Part shown: positions 16,586 to 25,472 of the stretch, piece after piece
Numbering within the stretch: the first letter of the stretch is position 1
Layout of the letters: each line of letters starts with the position of its first letter
DNA from: Desulfobotulus mexicanus
Lineage (GTDB): Bacteria > Desulfobacterota > Desulfobacteria > Desulfobacterales > ASO4-4
NCBI RefSeq assembly: GCF_006175995.1
Contig: NZ_VDMB01000011.1
Location: 697-64,696, forward strand
Direction: 5' to 3'
Length of the DNA: 64,000 nt
Translations under genes and position numbers: made by a program
Notes under the pieces: generated by a model
Databases searched by the model: none
What the model was told of the DNA's origin: nothing
What the model saw: only the letters and a program-made list of their open reading frames with translations

Positions 16586-17435
16586 TGTTGTGGCCATACC
16601 TTCCCCTCTGCAGGCAGGTTTTCTTTTAAGGGTCTGACAGCTATGTAAAAAATGAATTTTCTGCCCTGAATCCTAAAAACTGGAAATAATCAGATATGAA
16701 AAGCTGGTATATTATTAAAAAAGTTTAGGCATGCCTAACGGGTGTCTCCTCCCGGCATCCCAAAACGATTTTCTGTATTCTGCCGGTGTCGATGTGGTTT
16801 TTTACTTTATTTTTAGCGTTTTATTTAGGTTGTAGACAGTTTTTTATATGTTTTTATACAGGGACAGTCCATCATTTTTTTCAGATCGTGGTCTCCTTAC
16901 CGTTATTGGTTTTATGATAAAAAGGGGCGCATAAACAAGGATTTGACTGTTCATAAAAAAACAAATAAGAGAAAATCGAAGTAAAAGCGTGAAAATCAGA
17001 GAAAAGGTATTTTGTATTTTTTTCCGGACATAAGGAATCCTCTTAAAATTCTTATAAAAAGAAGCCGATTTTTGAAAAGGCTGTGATTTTGAGGAGATTG
17101 GCTTATTGTACGGGAAAAACCCTTTAAATTAAAGGCCTTGTATTTTAGTCTCTGATCCGCCCAAAAAGCCTGCAGTACTCCTGAGCCGGGTTTGACGGAA
17201 AAGGGCAGGTGCTTTATCTACAGTCTGACTTTTCAAGGACCACAGTCCAAAATTTTCGAATTAAGGTTTTTTGAGGCTGTCGGCTGTTGTTTTCATATTT
17301 TACATTCAGGCTTTTTTGAATTTCCTGTGTTTGTGACTCTGTCGCTGAAAAAATACCAGTGACGGATAAGGAAATCTTTGTTCAAAAAAATATATATTTT
17401 AAGTTTAAAAAACGGGAAAGCAGGAATAGCTTTTT
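16586..17435. other. 850-bp AT-rich gap upstream of dnaA; possible origin region
   Basis: No ORF is convincing here. The middle (about 16790-17110) is rich in A and T runs. One near-consensus DnaA box, TTATCTACA, is at 17214-17222; no cluster of classical boxes is seen. A perfect 14-base palindrome lies at 16725-16738. The size, base composition and place before dnaA make it a candidate for the replication origin, but the dnaA partners dnaN, recF and gyrB are not nearby, so this is only a suggestion. Confidence 0.35.
16725..16738. promoter_or_regulatory. Perfect palindrome resembling a DtxR/MntR-type operator
   Basis: TTAGGCATGCCTAA is a perfect 14-base inverted repeat. Its half-site TTAGGC matches the general look of operators bound by DtxR-family metal regulators. 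No iron or manganese transport gene follows; the next gene is dnaA, 700 bases downstream. It may be a stray site or may control an unrecognised transcript. Confidence 0.35.
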
Positions 17436-18809
17436 ATGGATGCGAATCTCTGGGATACGATCAAATCAGGTATTAAAAACCATGTGCCGGCACACAGTTA
17501 CCGCATGTGGATAGAGCCCATCGGCCTTGGTGGCTGTCAGGACAACCAGGTGGAGCTGACCTGCGCCAATGCCTTTTCCCAGAAACGGATACAGGAACAC
17601 TACGGCAGCCTTATCCGCAGTGAAATAGAAAAGCAGACGGGTCATCCCCTTGATATCCGTTTTGCTGTTTCAGAAAAACAATCCACTGTAACGCCAGTTG
17701 CCCGTACCAGAACGCCGAAACCTTCGGTGTTTGCTAGGGAAAGACAGATGGAGCTGCCCCAGGTAGCTACCCGCCTGCTCAGTGGACGGATGCTCAGGAA
17801 GGATTACACCTTTGACCGTTTTGTGGTGGGCCAGAACAGTGATTTTGCCTATTCGGCGGCCCTCTCCCTGGCGGCCAAAAAAGGCGGCTCCCTTAAAACA
17901 CTTTTTCTTTCTTCCCATACGGGCATGGGTAAAAGCCATCTTTCCCAGGCTGTGGGGCATCATATTCTGCATAAATCACCGGGAGAACGCATCTATTATG
18001 TGACTGCCGAGGATTTTACCAATGAGATGGTGGGGGCCCTTCGTTCAGGTGGTATGGATACCTTCAAGGAAAAGTACAGAACTCAGTGTGATGTTCTTCT
18101 GATGGAGGATGTTCATTTTCTTACGGGTAAGGACAGAACCCAGCAGGAACTGGCCATGACCCTGGATTATCTTTTTGAGGCGGATAAAAAAATTATTTTT
18201 TCAGGAGCTGCCCTTCCTGCAGATATTCCCAAGCTCAATGATCAGCTCCGCTCAAGGCTTTCATCGGGCCTTGTATCCCCCATTGAAAAGCCGGATTTTC
18301 AGACAAGGCTTCGGATTTTAAAGTCAAGGTGCCGTGAGAATTCTGTGGACATGCCCATGCGGGTTATGGAGTTTCTGGCAGGGGAGCTGGAAGACAATGT
18401 CCGTCAGCTGGAATCCGGACTGATAGGTGTCACAGCAAAACACTCCCTTCTGGGAACGCCCATGGACATTGAGCTGGCAGAGAGTGTTGTAAAAAATATT
18501 GTCTGCCGCAAGCGCCAGATAACCGTTGAGGGTATCAAACTTATGGTATGCAAAGAGTTCGGTGTTTCTCCCGAAGATATTGTATCCAAATCCCGTAAAC
18601 AGAATTTTGTTCGTAGCCGTCAGATGGGTATTTACCTTTCCCGCAAGTATACGGATCAGTCCATACAGGCCATAGGCCGCAGCTTTAACCGTTATCATGC
18701 CACTGCCATCCATGCCATCAATGCCGTTGAAAAGGGAATTCGGGAAAAAACAGCTGTGGGAAGGCAGTGCGAGGTTCTGCAGAAAAAAATTGAATCCGGG
18801 GATTTGTAG
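17436..18809 (+). CDS. dnaA: Chromosomal replication initiator DnaA
   Basis: 457 residues with the four-domain plan of DnaA. The N-terminal domain (about 1-75) loads helicase, and a short linker follows. The AAA+ ATPase domain has Walker A around Lys166 (TGMGKSHL) and a Walker B at MEDVHFL. The C-terminal helix-turn-helix (about 360-457) binds origin boxes. Its signature is unusual: the common GGRDHTTV motif reads NRYHATA (418-424), one residue shorter, with Tyr and Ala replacing two residues that contact bases in E. coli DnaA. The gene is monocistronic, with a strong terminator after it; dnaN is not adjacent. No clear binding site precedes the ATG, although AGCAGGAA lies at 17419-17426. Confidence 0.93.
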   Translation: MDANLWDTIKSGIKNHVPAHSYRMWIEPIGLGGCQDNQVELTCANAFSQKRIQEHYGSLIRSEIEKQTGHPLDIRFAVSEKQSTVTPVARTRTPKPSVFARERQMELPQVATRLLSGRMLRKDYTFDRFVVGQNSDFAYSAALSLAAKKGGSLKTLFLSSHTGMGKSHLSQAVGHHILHKSPGERIYYVTAEDFTNEMVGALRSGGMDTFKEKYRTQCDVLLMEDVHFLTGKDRTQQELAMTLDYLFEADKKIIFSGAALPADIPKLNDQLRSRLSSGLVSPIEKPDFQTRLRILKSRCRENSVDMPMRVMEFLAGELEDNVRQLESGLIGVTAKHSLLGTPMDIELAESVVKNIVCRKRQITVEGIKLMVCKEFGVSPEDIVSKSRKQNFVRSRQMGIYLSRKYTDQSIQAIGRSFNRYHATAIHAINAVEKGIREKTAVGRQCEVLQKKIESGDL

Positions 18810-18842
18810 GGTTTAGTTTTTTTTCATAAAGCAGGTAGATAA

Positions 18843-18887
18843 ACGGAATGATACCTTATATAGAAGGTAGTGTTCCGTTTTTTTTGT
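18843..18887 (+). terminator. Terminator of dnaA
   Basis: Two stacked helices, ACGGAA/TTCCGT (18843-18848, 18873-18878) and TACCTT/AAGGTA (18852-18857, 18864-18869), are followed by a long T-run to 18887. Confidence 0.8.
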
Positions 18888-18913
18888 TATGATTAATCGG
18901 GAAGGAGTCTTTT

Positions 18914-20299
18914 GTGGGTGAAAGGAAACTGGGGCGGCAGGTGCGGGAAAGTCTTCGCAGGGCTGTGGGTGAAAAAGCTTTTTTTGATTCCGAAGCGGAT
19001 CGCTTTCTCTACAGTTATGATACCAGCTCCCGCAAAGTGCTGCCCGATGCTGTGGTGCGGGCAGAAAATGCTGAGCAGATTGCAGCTCTGATGGCTGTGG
19101 CAACCCGCCATGGCATTCCCGTAACACCAAGGGGTGGCGGTTCCGGCACAACGGGCGGGTCTGTGCCTGTAGATGGCGGTGTGGTGCTTGTTATGTCCGG
19201 TATGAACCGTATCTTATCTGTCGATATGGATAATCTTGTGGCCAGGGCAGAGCCGGGGGTGATCACAGGAGATTTTCACAGGGCTGTGGAGGCAAAGGGT
19301 CTTTTTTATCCTCCCGATCCAGCCAGTTCAGCATTTTGTACCTTAGGCGGGAATCTCGCAGAATGCGCCGGAGGTCCCAGGGCAGTTAAGTATGGTGTAA
19401 CCCGTGACTATGTGCTGGGCCTTGAGGCGGTGCTGCCCACAGGGGAGCTTATCCGTACCGGCGTGCAGACTGCCAAGGGGGTTGTGGGCTATGATCTCAC
19501 CCGACTGATTGTTGGTTCCGAAGGCACCCTTGCCGTTATTACCTCCATGAACCTTAAGCTGCTTCCACTGCCGGAGTCCGTTAAAACCCTTACTGTGGTT
19601 TTTGACGAGATGGCCCGAGCGGCAGAAACCGTCTCTGAAATTATCCGTCGGGGTCTGATACCCAGAACCATTGAATATATGGATCAGGCGGCCATAGTCT
19701 GTGCCGAAACCCGTATGCCCGGAGAGCTGCCCGTGGATGCAGGGGCCATGCTGATTATAGAGGTGGATGGGAGAAAGGCGGAAGCCATTGCCATGGCAGA
19801 GGATGTGGCTCTGCTCTGTCAGTCTATGGGGGCCAGAGAGGTGAAGGTGGCGGCTTCCGAAGACGAGGCTGCACGCCTGTGGGCAGCGAGAAAGGCCATT
19901 TCTCCTGCCCTTTTTCGCTATGGTCCCCATAAGATCAATGAAGACATTGTGGTGCCCCGTTCCAAAATACCCGATGTTGTGGAAAAAATCCGGGAGCTAA
20001 AAGAAAAAACCCGGCTGATGATGGTCAGTTTCGGACATGCCGGAGACGGGAATATTCATTTTAATATCATGCTGGATAAAAAGGATGCATCGGCCCTGCG
20101 CCGTGCCCACTGGGCGGTGGAGGAGCTGTTCCGCTTTACCCTGGCCTTGGGAGGGACCCTTTCCGGAGAACATGGTGTAGGGCTTTCCAAGCAGGCTTAT
20201 TTTGATATGGAGATCGGTCCTGAGGAAAAGGCATTGATGCTGCGTCTTAAAAAAGCCTTTGATCCCGCAGGGATTTTAAATCCCCATAAAATATTTTGA
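18914..20299 (+). CDS. glcD: FAD-linked 2-hydroxyacid oxidase (GlcD/D-lactate dehydrogenase family)
   Basis: 461 residues of the FAD-binding type 4 plus FAD-oxidase C-terminal plan. The PRGGGSGTTGG loop and the downstream SGMN segment (about residues 70-105) bind FAD. The C-terminal half has GHAGDGNIHFN and the SGEHGVG motif of glycolate and D-lactate oxidases. It should oxidise glycolate, D-lactate or a similar acid, passing electrons to a quinone or an iron-sulfur partner; GlcE/GlcF-like subunits are not in the window. The start is GTG with AAGGAG (18902-18907) upstream. Substrate cannot be told from sequence alone. Confidence 0.88.
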   Translation: MGERKLGRQVRESLRRAVGEKAFFDSEADRFLYSYDTSSRKVLPDAVVRAENAEQIAALMAVATRHGIPVTPRGGGSGTTGGSVPVDGGVVLVMSGMNRILSVDMDNLVARAEPGVITGDFHRAVEAKGLFYPPDPASSAFCTLGGNLAECAGGPRAVKYGVTRDYVLGLEAVLPTGELIRTGVQTAKGVVGYDLTRLIVGSEGTLAVITSMNLKLLPLPESVKTLTVVFDEMARAAETVSEIIRRGLIPRTIEYMDQAAIVCAETRMPGELPVDAGAMLIIEVDGRKAEAIAMAEDVALLCQSMGAREVKVAASEDEAARLWAARKAISPALFRYGPHKINEDIVVPRSKIPDVVEKIRELKEKTRLMMVSFGHAGDGNIHFNIMLDKKDASALRRAHWAVEELFRFTLALGGTLSGEHGVGLSKQAYFDMEIGPEEKALMLRLKKAFDPAGILNPHKIF

Positions 20300-20327
20300 A
20301 TTTTTTCATAAACTGACGTAAGAACAG

Positions 20328-20354
20328 GCAGAATACTCATTCTGCTTTTAATTT
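20328..20354 (+). terminator. Terminator after glcD
   Basis: GCAGAAT (20328-20334) pairs perfectly with ATTCTGC (20339-20345) over a four-base loop, followed by a T-rich tail. Confidence 0.7.
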
Positions 20355-20416
20355 GTCTGGCCTTGTTGCGAAACAGCGTTTTTTTATTTCATGCATATTA
20401 CCCAAAGGAGAATCCT

Positions 20417-21166
20417 ATGAAAAAAATCTTTTTAATGTTGATCTTTATGGGGATCACTTCCATTGTTTTTGCGGATCTGACCATGACCCATGTGTATGAA
20501 GACCATGAATCAGGGGAAAAGCAGAGATTTGTTACTTATCTTTCAAAGGATAAGGTTCGTTCTGAAAACAAGGTGGAAGGCATAGGCTTTGCCAGTATAG
20601 GACGTATGGATAAGGATGTTATGTGGATTATACGTCCGGATAAAAAAGTTTATGCTGAAATGTCCATGGCTGAAATGCGGCGTATGGAAGAGCAGGCCAT
20701 GGAATATGAAGCTTCTGCCCGGTCCATGATGGAAGAACAGCTTAAAAATATGAGTGAAGAGGAAAAGGCACAGTACCGTGAATTCATGGGGCTTGACGGG
20801 GAAGATGATACTCCTTTGAAATATGTTAAAAAAGGACAGGACAAGGTGGGGAAATGGAATTGCACCATATATCACGGGATGCGTAATGGAGAAAAAGTTG
20901 AGGAAATCTGTACGGTCCCCCTTGCCACCCTTGGTGTGACAAAAAAAGATTTTGAAGCCTTGGATAAAATGTCTAAAGACGAAGAAAAGGACTGGAAGGA
21001 AATGGAGAAAAGGGGTTTTCCAGTTCGAAGCATTGAGTTTGAAGACGGAGAAGCCATTGCCACGAACCTTATTCTCTCCATTGAAAAAAAGTCAATCCCC
21101 GCAAGTGTTTTTGAAATTCCTGCCGGTTATAATAAGGTATCCATGATGGGGCTTTACGGCGAGTAA
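20417..21166 (+). CDS. Exported DUF4412-like protein
   Basis: A 249-residue protein with a Sec signal peptide (Lys-rich start, hydrophobic core, VFA cleavage site before Asp at about residue 20). The mature part is acidic and Lys/Glu/Met-rich, with a helical stretch near residues 95-125. The overall look, including the tail built around an extended hydrophobic segment, recalls the DUF4412 family of periplasmic or outer-membrane proteins of unknown function. The start at 20417 is set by AAAGGAG (20404-20410); longer upstream frames lack such a site. It is monocistronic. Confidence 0.65.
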   Translation: MKKIFLMLIFMGITSIVFADLTMTHVYEDHESGEKQRFVTYLSKDKVRSENKVEGIGFASIGRMDKDVMWIIRPDKKVYAEMSMAEMRRMEEQAMEYEASARSMMEEQLKNMSEEEKAQYREFMGLDGEDDTPLKYVKKGQDKVGKWNCTIYHGMRNGEKVEEICTVPLATLGVTKKDFEALDKMSKDEEKDWKEMEKRGFPVRSIEFEDGEAIATNLILSIEKKSIPASVFEIPAGYNKVSMMGLYGE

Positions 21167-21197
21167 ATCAGGGGTTGAAGATAAAAAAAGCTTTTGT

Positions 21198-21232
21198 AAA
21201 AAGGCCCGCAGCTTATGCCTGCAGGCCTTTTT
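21198..21232. terminator. Bidirectional terminator
   Basis: AAAAAGGCC (21198-21206) and GGCCTTTTT (21224-21232) with an inner GCAG/CTGC helix form a symmetric hairpin with A and T tails on both sides. It serves the converging DUF4412-like and topA genes. Confidence 0.8.
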
Positions 21233-21250
21233 GTCTGGTTAGAAGCTATT

Positions 21251-23548
21251 TTATTGGGCCTCGTCCAGACTGCGGGTGAAGCTGCAGCCTTCAGCGGGGC
21301 ATCGCAGATGGGTTCCCTGTTTCTTGGTGGTTTTTTCCACAAGATAAGGGTGACCGCAGTCCGGGCATTTTTCGGCTACTGGTTTATCCCATATGGCAAA
21401 GGTGCAGTCAGGATATTTTTTGCATCCGTAGAAGACTTTGCCCCTTCGGGATTTTCTTTCCACCAGCTCACCACCGCAGCCATCTTCGGGGCATGAAACT
21501 CCGGTTCCTTCTCCGCCGCCCTGGGGCTGGCCTGCATTGATGCTGCTGGTATTCTTACATTCGGGGTAGCCGCTGCAGGCCAGAAAGGTTCCGAAACGGC
21601 CCTGTTTCACCACCATGGGGCGCTGGCATTTGTCACAGACCTGTCCTTCGGCTATATCCGCCTCAAATTCAACCAGCTGGATTTCGCCCTTATCATTGCG
21701 CTCATAATTTCTGGAAAAATGACAGTCAGGATAGGCACTGCAGGCAATGAAAGGACCGTTTTTTCCTACCTTGACATGGAGCTTGCCCTTTTTGCATTCA
21801 GGACATTCCATATCCGTGGGAATCCCAACACCCTTTATGCTCTGCATGCCGTTTTTGGCAGCTTCCAGTTTTTCGCTGAAGGGGATGTAAAAGTCCTGCA
21901 GCAGTTGAAGTGTTGCCACTTCTGCACCTTCGATGCGGTCGAGGTCATTTTCCAGTTTTGCTGTGAAATCCACATCCAGAACTTCCGGGAAATTCTCCAC
22001 CAGCAGATCGTTGACGATAAAGCCCAGTTCACTGGGTTTAAAGTAGCGGTTTACCATTTCCACATAGCCTTTGTTGCGGATGGTGGAAAGGATGGTGGCA
22101 TAGGTACTGGGGCGGCCGATTCCGTTTTCTTCCAGTTCCTTCACAAGGGAAGCTTCTGAAAAGCGGGGCGGCGGCTGGGTGAAATGCTGCTTGGGGATCA
22201 GTGACCTGCAGTCAAGTTTTTCCCCCTCCTTGAGGTCCGGGAGGTTCTGTTTTTTTTCTTCCTTTTCCCCTGCTTCCTCAGACGCTGTGTATAATTGCAT
22301 AAAGCCGGGAAAGGCTATGGTGGAGCCGGATACGGAAAAAGTGTAGATGTCTGCACCAATGCTGACACTGACCTGGTTGATAAGGGCTTCACTCATCTGT
22401 GAGGCCACAAAGCGTTTCCAGATCAGCTCATAGAGGGTAAACTGATCCTTATCCAGAAAACGGCGTATACTTTCAGGGGTGTGAGCAACGGAGGTGGGTC
22501 GGATGGCTTCATGGGCATCCTGCACCTTTTTCCGGTTTTCAAAGGCCCTTGGTCCTTTGGCTGCAAATTTTTCTCCCAGGGTAGAACGGACATAATCCAA
22601 GGCCTCATGGGCGGCTTCATTGGCTATGCGGGTGGAGTCCGTACGCATGTAGGTGATAAGGCCCACGGGTTCGCCGGGGCCGAGATCCAGACCTTCATAA
22701 AGCTGCTGGGCCACAATCATGGTTTTTTGGGCAGAAAAGCGCAGTTTACGGATGGCTTCCTGCTGAAGCTTTGATGTGGTGAAGGGAGGCAGTGGATTGC
22801 GTTTTGTGGTTTTTTTCACCACCTTTTCCACGGTAAAGGTGGCCTTTTCCAGATCCTTTAATATGGCTTGCGATGCTGATTCATCTGGTATGGTGTGTTT
22901 TTCATCGTTTTTACGGCTTAGTTTCGCCTCAAAGGGCGGGGGATTTCCCGTGCTCTCAAGGCCTGCTGTGATACTCCAGTATTCTTTGGGTTCAAAGATC
23001 TGAATCTGGCGTTCACGGTCGCAGATGATGCGTACGGCAACGGACTGGACCCGGCCTGCGGAAAGTCCGCCCTGGACTTTTTTCCATAAGAGAGGTGATA
23101 TCTGATATCCCACAAGCCGATCCAGAATACGGCGGGCCTGCTGGGCATCATAGCGGCTTACATTCAGTTCACTGGTATTTTTTAATGCTTCTTCAATGCC
23201 GTTTTTCGTCAGCTCATGGAAGAGAACCCGATGAAAACGCCGTCCCTTTTTTTTCAGGATATCTGCCGTATGAAAGGCAATGGCTTCCCCTTCACGGTCC
23301 GGGTCAGGGGCCAGATAGATGTCACTGGCGTTTTCTGCGGCCGCCTTCAGGGATTTAATGATGTTCTGTTTTCCCTTGATGTTCTGGTACTGAGGCGTAA
23401 AGCCGTTTTCAATGTCAATACCTATTTCTTTTGGAGGCAGATCCCGGATATGGCCTGAAGTGGCTGTGACATTGAAGGTATCTCCGATATATTTTTTAAG
23501 GGTTCTGACTTTTGTGGGTGATTCGACAATGACAAGAGGTTTACTCAC
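21251..23548 (-). CDS. topA: DNA topoisomerase I
   Basis: 765 residues. It relaxes negative supercoils by cutting one strand through a tyrosine. The TOPRIM domain carries Glu9 and the DPDRE acidic cluster (Asp82, Asp84, Glu86), and the catalytic Tyr300 sits in the conserved GLITYMRTDS motif. The C-terminal 170 residues hold four zinc-ribbon repeats, with Cys pairs near CPEC, CDKC, the CPEDGC region and CPDC. The start is GTG at 23548 with a GAAGGA box before it. It is the last gene of the long minus-strand run and lies 10 bases after dprA. Confidence 0.96.
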   Translation of the reverse strand: MSKPLVIVESPTKVRTLKKYIGDTFNVTATSGHIRDLPPKEIGIDIENGFTPQYQNIKGKQNIIKSLKAAAENASDIYLAPDPDREGEAIAFHTADILKKKGRRFHRVLFHELTKNGIEEALKNTSELNVSRYDAQQARRILDRLVGYQISPLLWKKVQGGLSAGRVQSVAVRIICDRERQIQIFEPKEYWSITAGLESTGNPPPFEAKLSRKNDEKHTIPDESASQAILKDLEKATFTVEKVVKKTTKRNPLPPFTTSKLQQEAIRKLRFSAQKTMIVAQQLYEGLDLGPGEPVGLITYMRTDSTRIANEAAHEALDYVRSTLGEKFAAKGPRAFENRKKVQDAHEAIRPTSVAHTPESIRRFLDKDQFTLYELIWKRFVASQMSEALINQVSVSIGADIYTFSVSGSTIAFPGFMQLYTASEEAGEKEEKKQNLPDLKEGEKLDCRSLIPKQHFTQPPPRFSEASLVKELEENGIGRPSTYATILSTIRNKGYVEMVNRYFKPSELGFIVNDLLVENFPEVLDVDFTAKLENDLDRIEGAEVATLQLLQDFYIPFSEKLEAAKNGMQSIKGVGIPTDMECPECKKGKLHVKVGKNGPFIACSAYPDCHFSRNYERNDKGEIQLVEFEADIAEGQVCDKCQRPMVVKQGRFGTFLACSGYPECKNTSSINAGQPQGGGEGTGVSCPEDGCGGELVERKSRRGKVFYGCKKYPDCTFAIWDKPVAEKCPDCGHPYLVEKTTKKQGTHLRCPAEGCSFTRSLDEAQ

Positions 23549-23558
23549 GGTGCATCCT

Positions 23559-24686
23559 TCATGATTTTGCGAAATATTTTCCAGGATACTGCAGAATTTT
23601 CCCCTGGAGTTCTAGGGTAAAAAGAAGGGCGGAAAGGGGCCCTGCTGCCATCCCGGTTCTCTGTGCCAGTTCATCGATGTGAATGGGATCGGCTTCCAAC
23701 ACTTTAAGCACGCCTGATTGATCCATTGCAAGAAGATTTTCTTTTTTTTCACAGGCCCTGGCGGGAATATGGACCTTTTTAATACCCAGCTCATCCATAA
23801 TATCCCTTGCATTTTCAATAAGACAGGCTCCTTCCCGCAGGAGTCTGTGGGTGCCGGCGCTTTTCATGGAGCGGACATTGCCGGGAAGGGCAAAAACCTC
23901 CCGGCCCTGTTCCCCTGCCAGTCGGGCAGTGATGAGGGAGCCGCTCCGGTCTGCTGCCTCCATGACGGCGGTACCAAGGCAAAGCCCTGAGATGATACGG
24001 TTGCGCGCAGGAAAATTTGGTGCATCGGGAAGAGTGTTCATGGTAAAGGAGGATATTACGGCCCCGGAGGATGCAATGCTTTGGGCCAGCCTCTGATGTT
24101 CTCTGGGATAGATCTGATTGAGTCCTGAGCCCAGAACGGCAATGGTGATACCACCTGAGGCCAGCGCACCTTCATGGGCTGCCGCATCAATGCCCCTTGC
24201 AAGTCCGCTTACAACAACAATCCCCGATGCTGCCAGCTCCGAGGCAATTTTAAAGGCATGATCCCGTCCGTAGCGAGTCGCATTCCGCGAACCTACGATG
24301 GCTACAGCCACGGCATCTGCCGGAAGCTGTCCGCGGATATAAAGAACAGGCGGTGGATCAGGGATTTTTGAGAGCAGCTCCGGATAACCCTCCATGCCAA
24401 GACCCAGTATTCGGACTCCCGTTTCTTCCGCCATGCGGATTTCCCGGAGAAAGGGTTCATCGGACATCCGGGCTGTATTTTTTATGGCTGCAGCCATGCG
24501 GGAAGAAATGCCGGATACGGCGGAAAGGGTTTCTTCGGATGTATTCAGCACCTTTGCCGGATGTTTGAATTTTTCCATGAGACGGGCAAAGCGCAGGGCA
24601 CCGATGCCGGGTGTGGCCTGAAGTTTCAGCCATGGAAGAAGGGATGACATTCCATGGTTTGTCTCTGGCAGTACTTGATTTCTCAT
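23559..24686 (-). CDS. dprA: DNA-processing protein DprA
   Basis: 375 residues. DprA binds incoming single-stranded DNA and loads RecA in natural transformation. The N-terminal helical SAM-like part (about 1-95) is followed by a Rossmann domain with GSRNATRYG and GLARGID motifs, the conserved NFPARNRIISGL stretch, and a winged-helix C-terminal domain (about 310-375). Its start overlaps the stop of the preceding gene by one base, so the two are coupled. In non-competent bacteria the gene is often kept for other repair roles; no competence genes are visible here. Confidence 0.93.
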   Translation of the reverse strand: MRNQVLPETNHGMSSLLPWLKLQATPGIGALRFARLMEKFKHPAKVLNTSEETLSAVSGISSRMAAAIKNTARMSDEPFLREIRMAEETGVRILGLGMEGYPELLSKIPDPPPVLYIRGQLPADAVAVAIVGSRNATRYGRDHAFKIASELAASGIVVVSGLARGIDAAAHEGALASGGITIAVLGSGLNQIYPREHQRLAQSIASSGAVISSFTMNTLPDAPNFPARNRIISGLCLGTAVMEAADRSGSLITARLAGEQGREVFALPGNVRSMKSAGTHRLLREGACLIENARDIMDELGIKKVHIPARACEKKENLLAMDQSGVLKVLEADPIHIDELAQRTGMAAGPLSALLFTLELQGKILQYPGKYFAKS

Positions 24687-25411
24687 CAGAAAAGATTTTT
24701 CAGCCGGGTTTCAGCCTTGGCAGCGGCATCGGTAAAGGGGTACTCCCGTATCAGCTGGCGGAGAATTTCACGGGCATTTTCTTTGTCTCCGATCTGAATC
24801 CTTGAAAAAGCATTTTTCAGCATGGCATCGGGAACTTTACCGCCCTGAGGATAGCGTTTGGGAACTTCTTCAAAGGCAGTTATGGCTTGCCTGTAATCCC
24901 TGCGGGCATAATGGCATTCCGCAAGCCAGTAAAGGGCATTGTCTGCAAGGCTGTGATCCGGAAAGCGGGTGGCAAGCTGCTGGAAAAGATCAGCAGCTTT
25001 TTCATATTCACGGTTCTGCATGGTGGCAAAGGCTTTTTCGTAAAGCCGGTTAGGATCCTGTATCTGTTCAGCAGGAGATGACACATGAGACGCAGGAGCC
25101 GGAGAAGATGCTCCTGTTTTAGTTTTTTCCGGCTGCTGTATTGCAGAGCTCGCAGGAGTTGTAGCAGCAGAAGGGCCGGAAGGATTTCTCAGCATCCTTT
25201 CATGGCTGTCCACCATGAACTGCATAACAGAAAGTCTCTGGGAAAGATCCGATATCACTTCTTCATTGCGGGAGATCTGCTGTTCCATGGTGCTGATGCG
25301 TGTCTGTGTTGCATCCGGTTGTCTGGTGGAGGCACAGGCACAGAGAAATGCTGCAGGCAGAATCAGTGTACACAGCGTTCTGAAACTTATGGACTCTGGC
25401 CGGGTACGCAT
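24686..25411 (-). CDS. cpoB: CpoB/YbgF-like TPR lipoprotein
   Basis: A 241-residue protein when started at the ATG at 25411, which is preceded by a perfect AGGAGG. Longer frames add a tail that reads through that site. It has a lipobox ending LCAC (Cys near residue 25), a coiled-coil segment (about 35-75), a low-complexity Ser/Pro/Ala linker, and a C-terminal set of TPR-like helices (about 125-241). This is the plan of CpoB/YbgF, which links peptidoglycan synthesis to the Tol-Pal system in envelope constriction. tolQRAB and pal are not nearby; the gene instead follows secF, so the precise role is inferred from fold. Confidence 0.8.
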   Translation of the reverse strand: MRTRPESISFRTLCTLILPAAFLCACASTRQPDATQTRISTMEQQISRNEEVISDLSQRLSVMQFMVDSHERMLRNPSGPSAATTPASSAIQQPEKTKTGASSPAPASHVSSPAEQIQDPNRLYEKAFATMQNREYEKAADLFQQLATRFPDHSLADNALYWLAECHYARRDYRQAITAFEEVPKRYPQGGKVPDAMLKNAFSRIQIGDKENAREILRQLIREYPFTDAAAKAETRLKNLF

Positions 25412-25472
25412 GGAAAACCTCCTGAAAATGGAGTCGCCGGGGAAATTCCCGACGACTTTTATGCAAGGATCA

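Noticed and set aside
16586-17435. A DnaA-box cluster defining oriC
   Set aside because: Only one near-match (TTATCTACA) was found by eye, which is not enough to call an origin; the possibility is kept as a low-confidence note.
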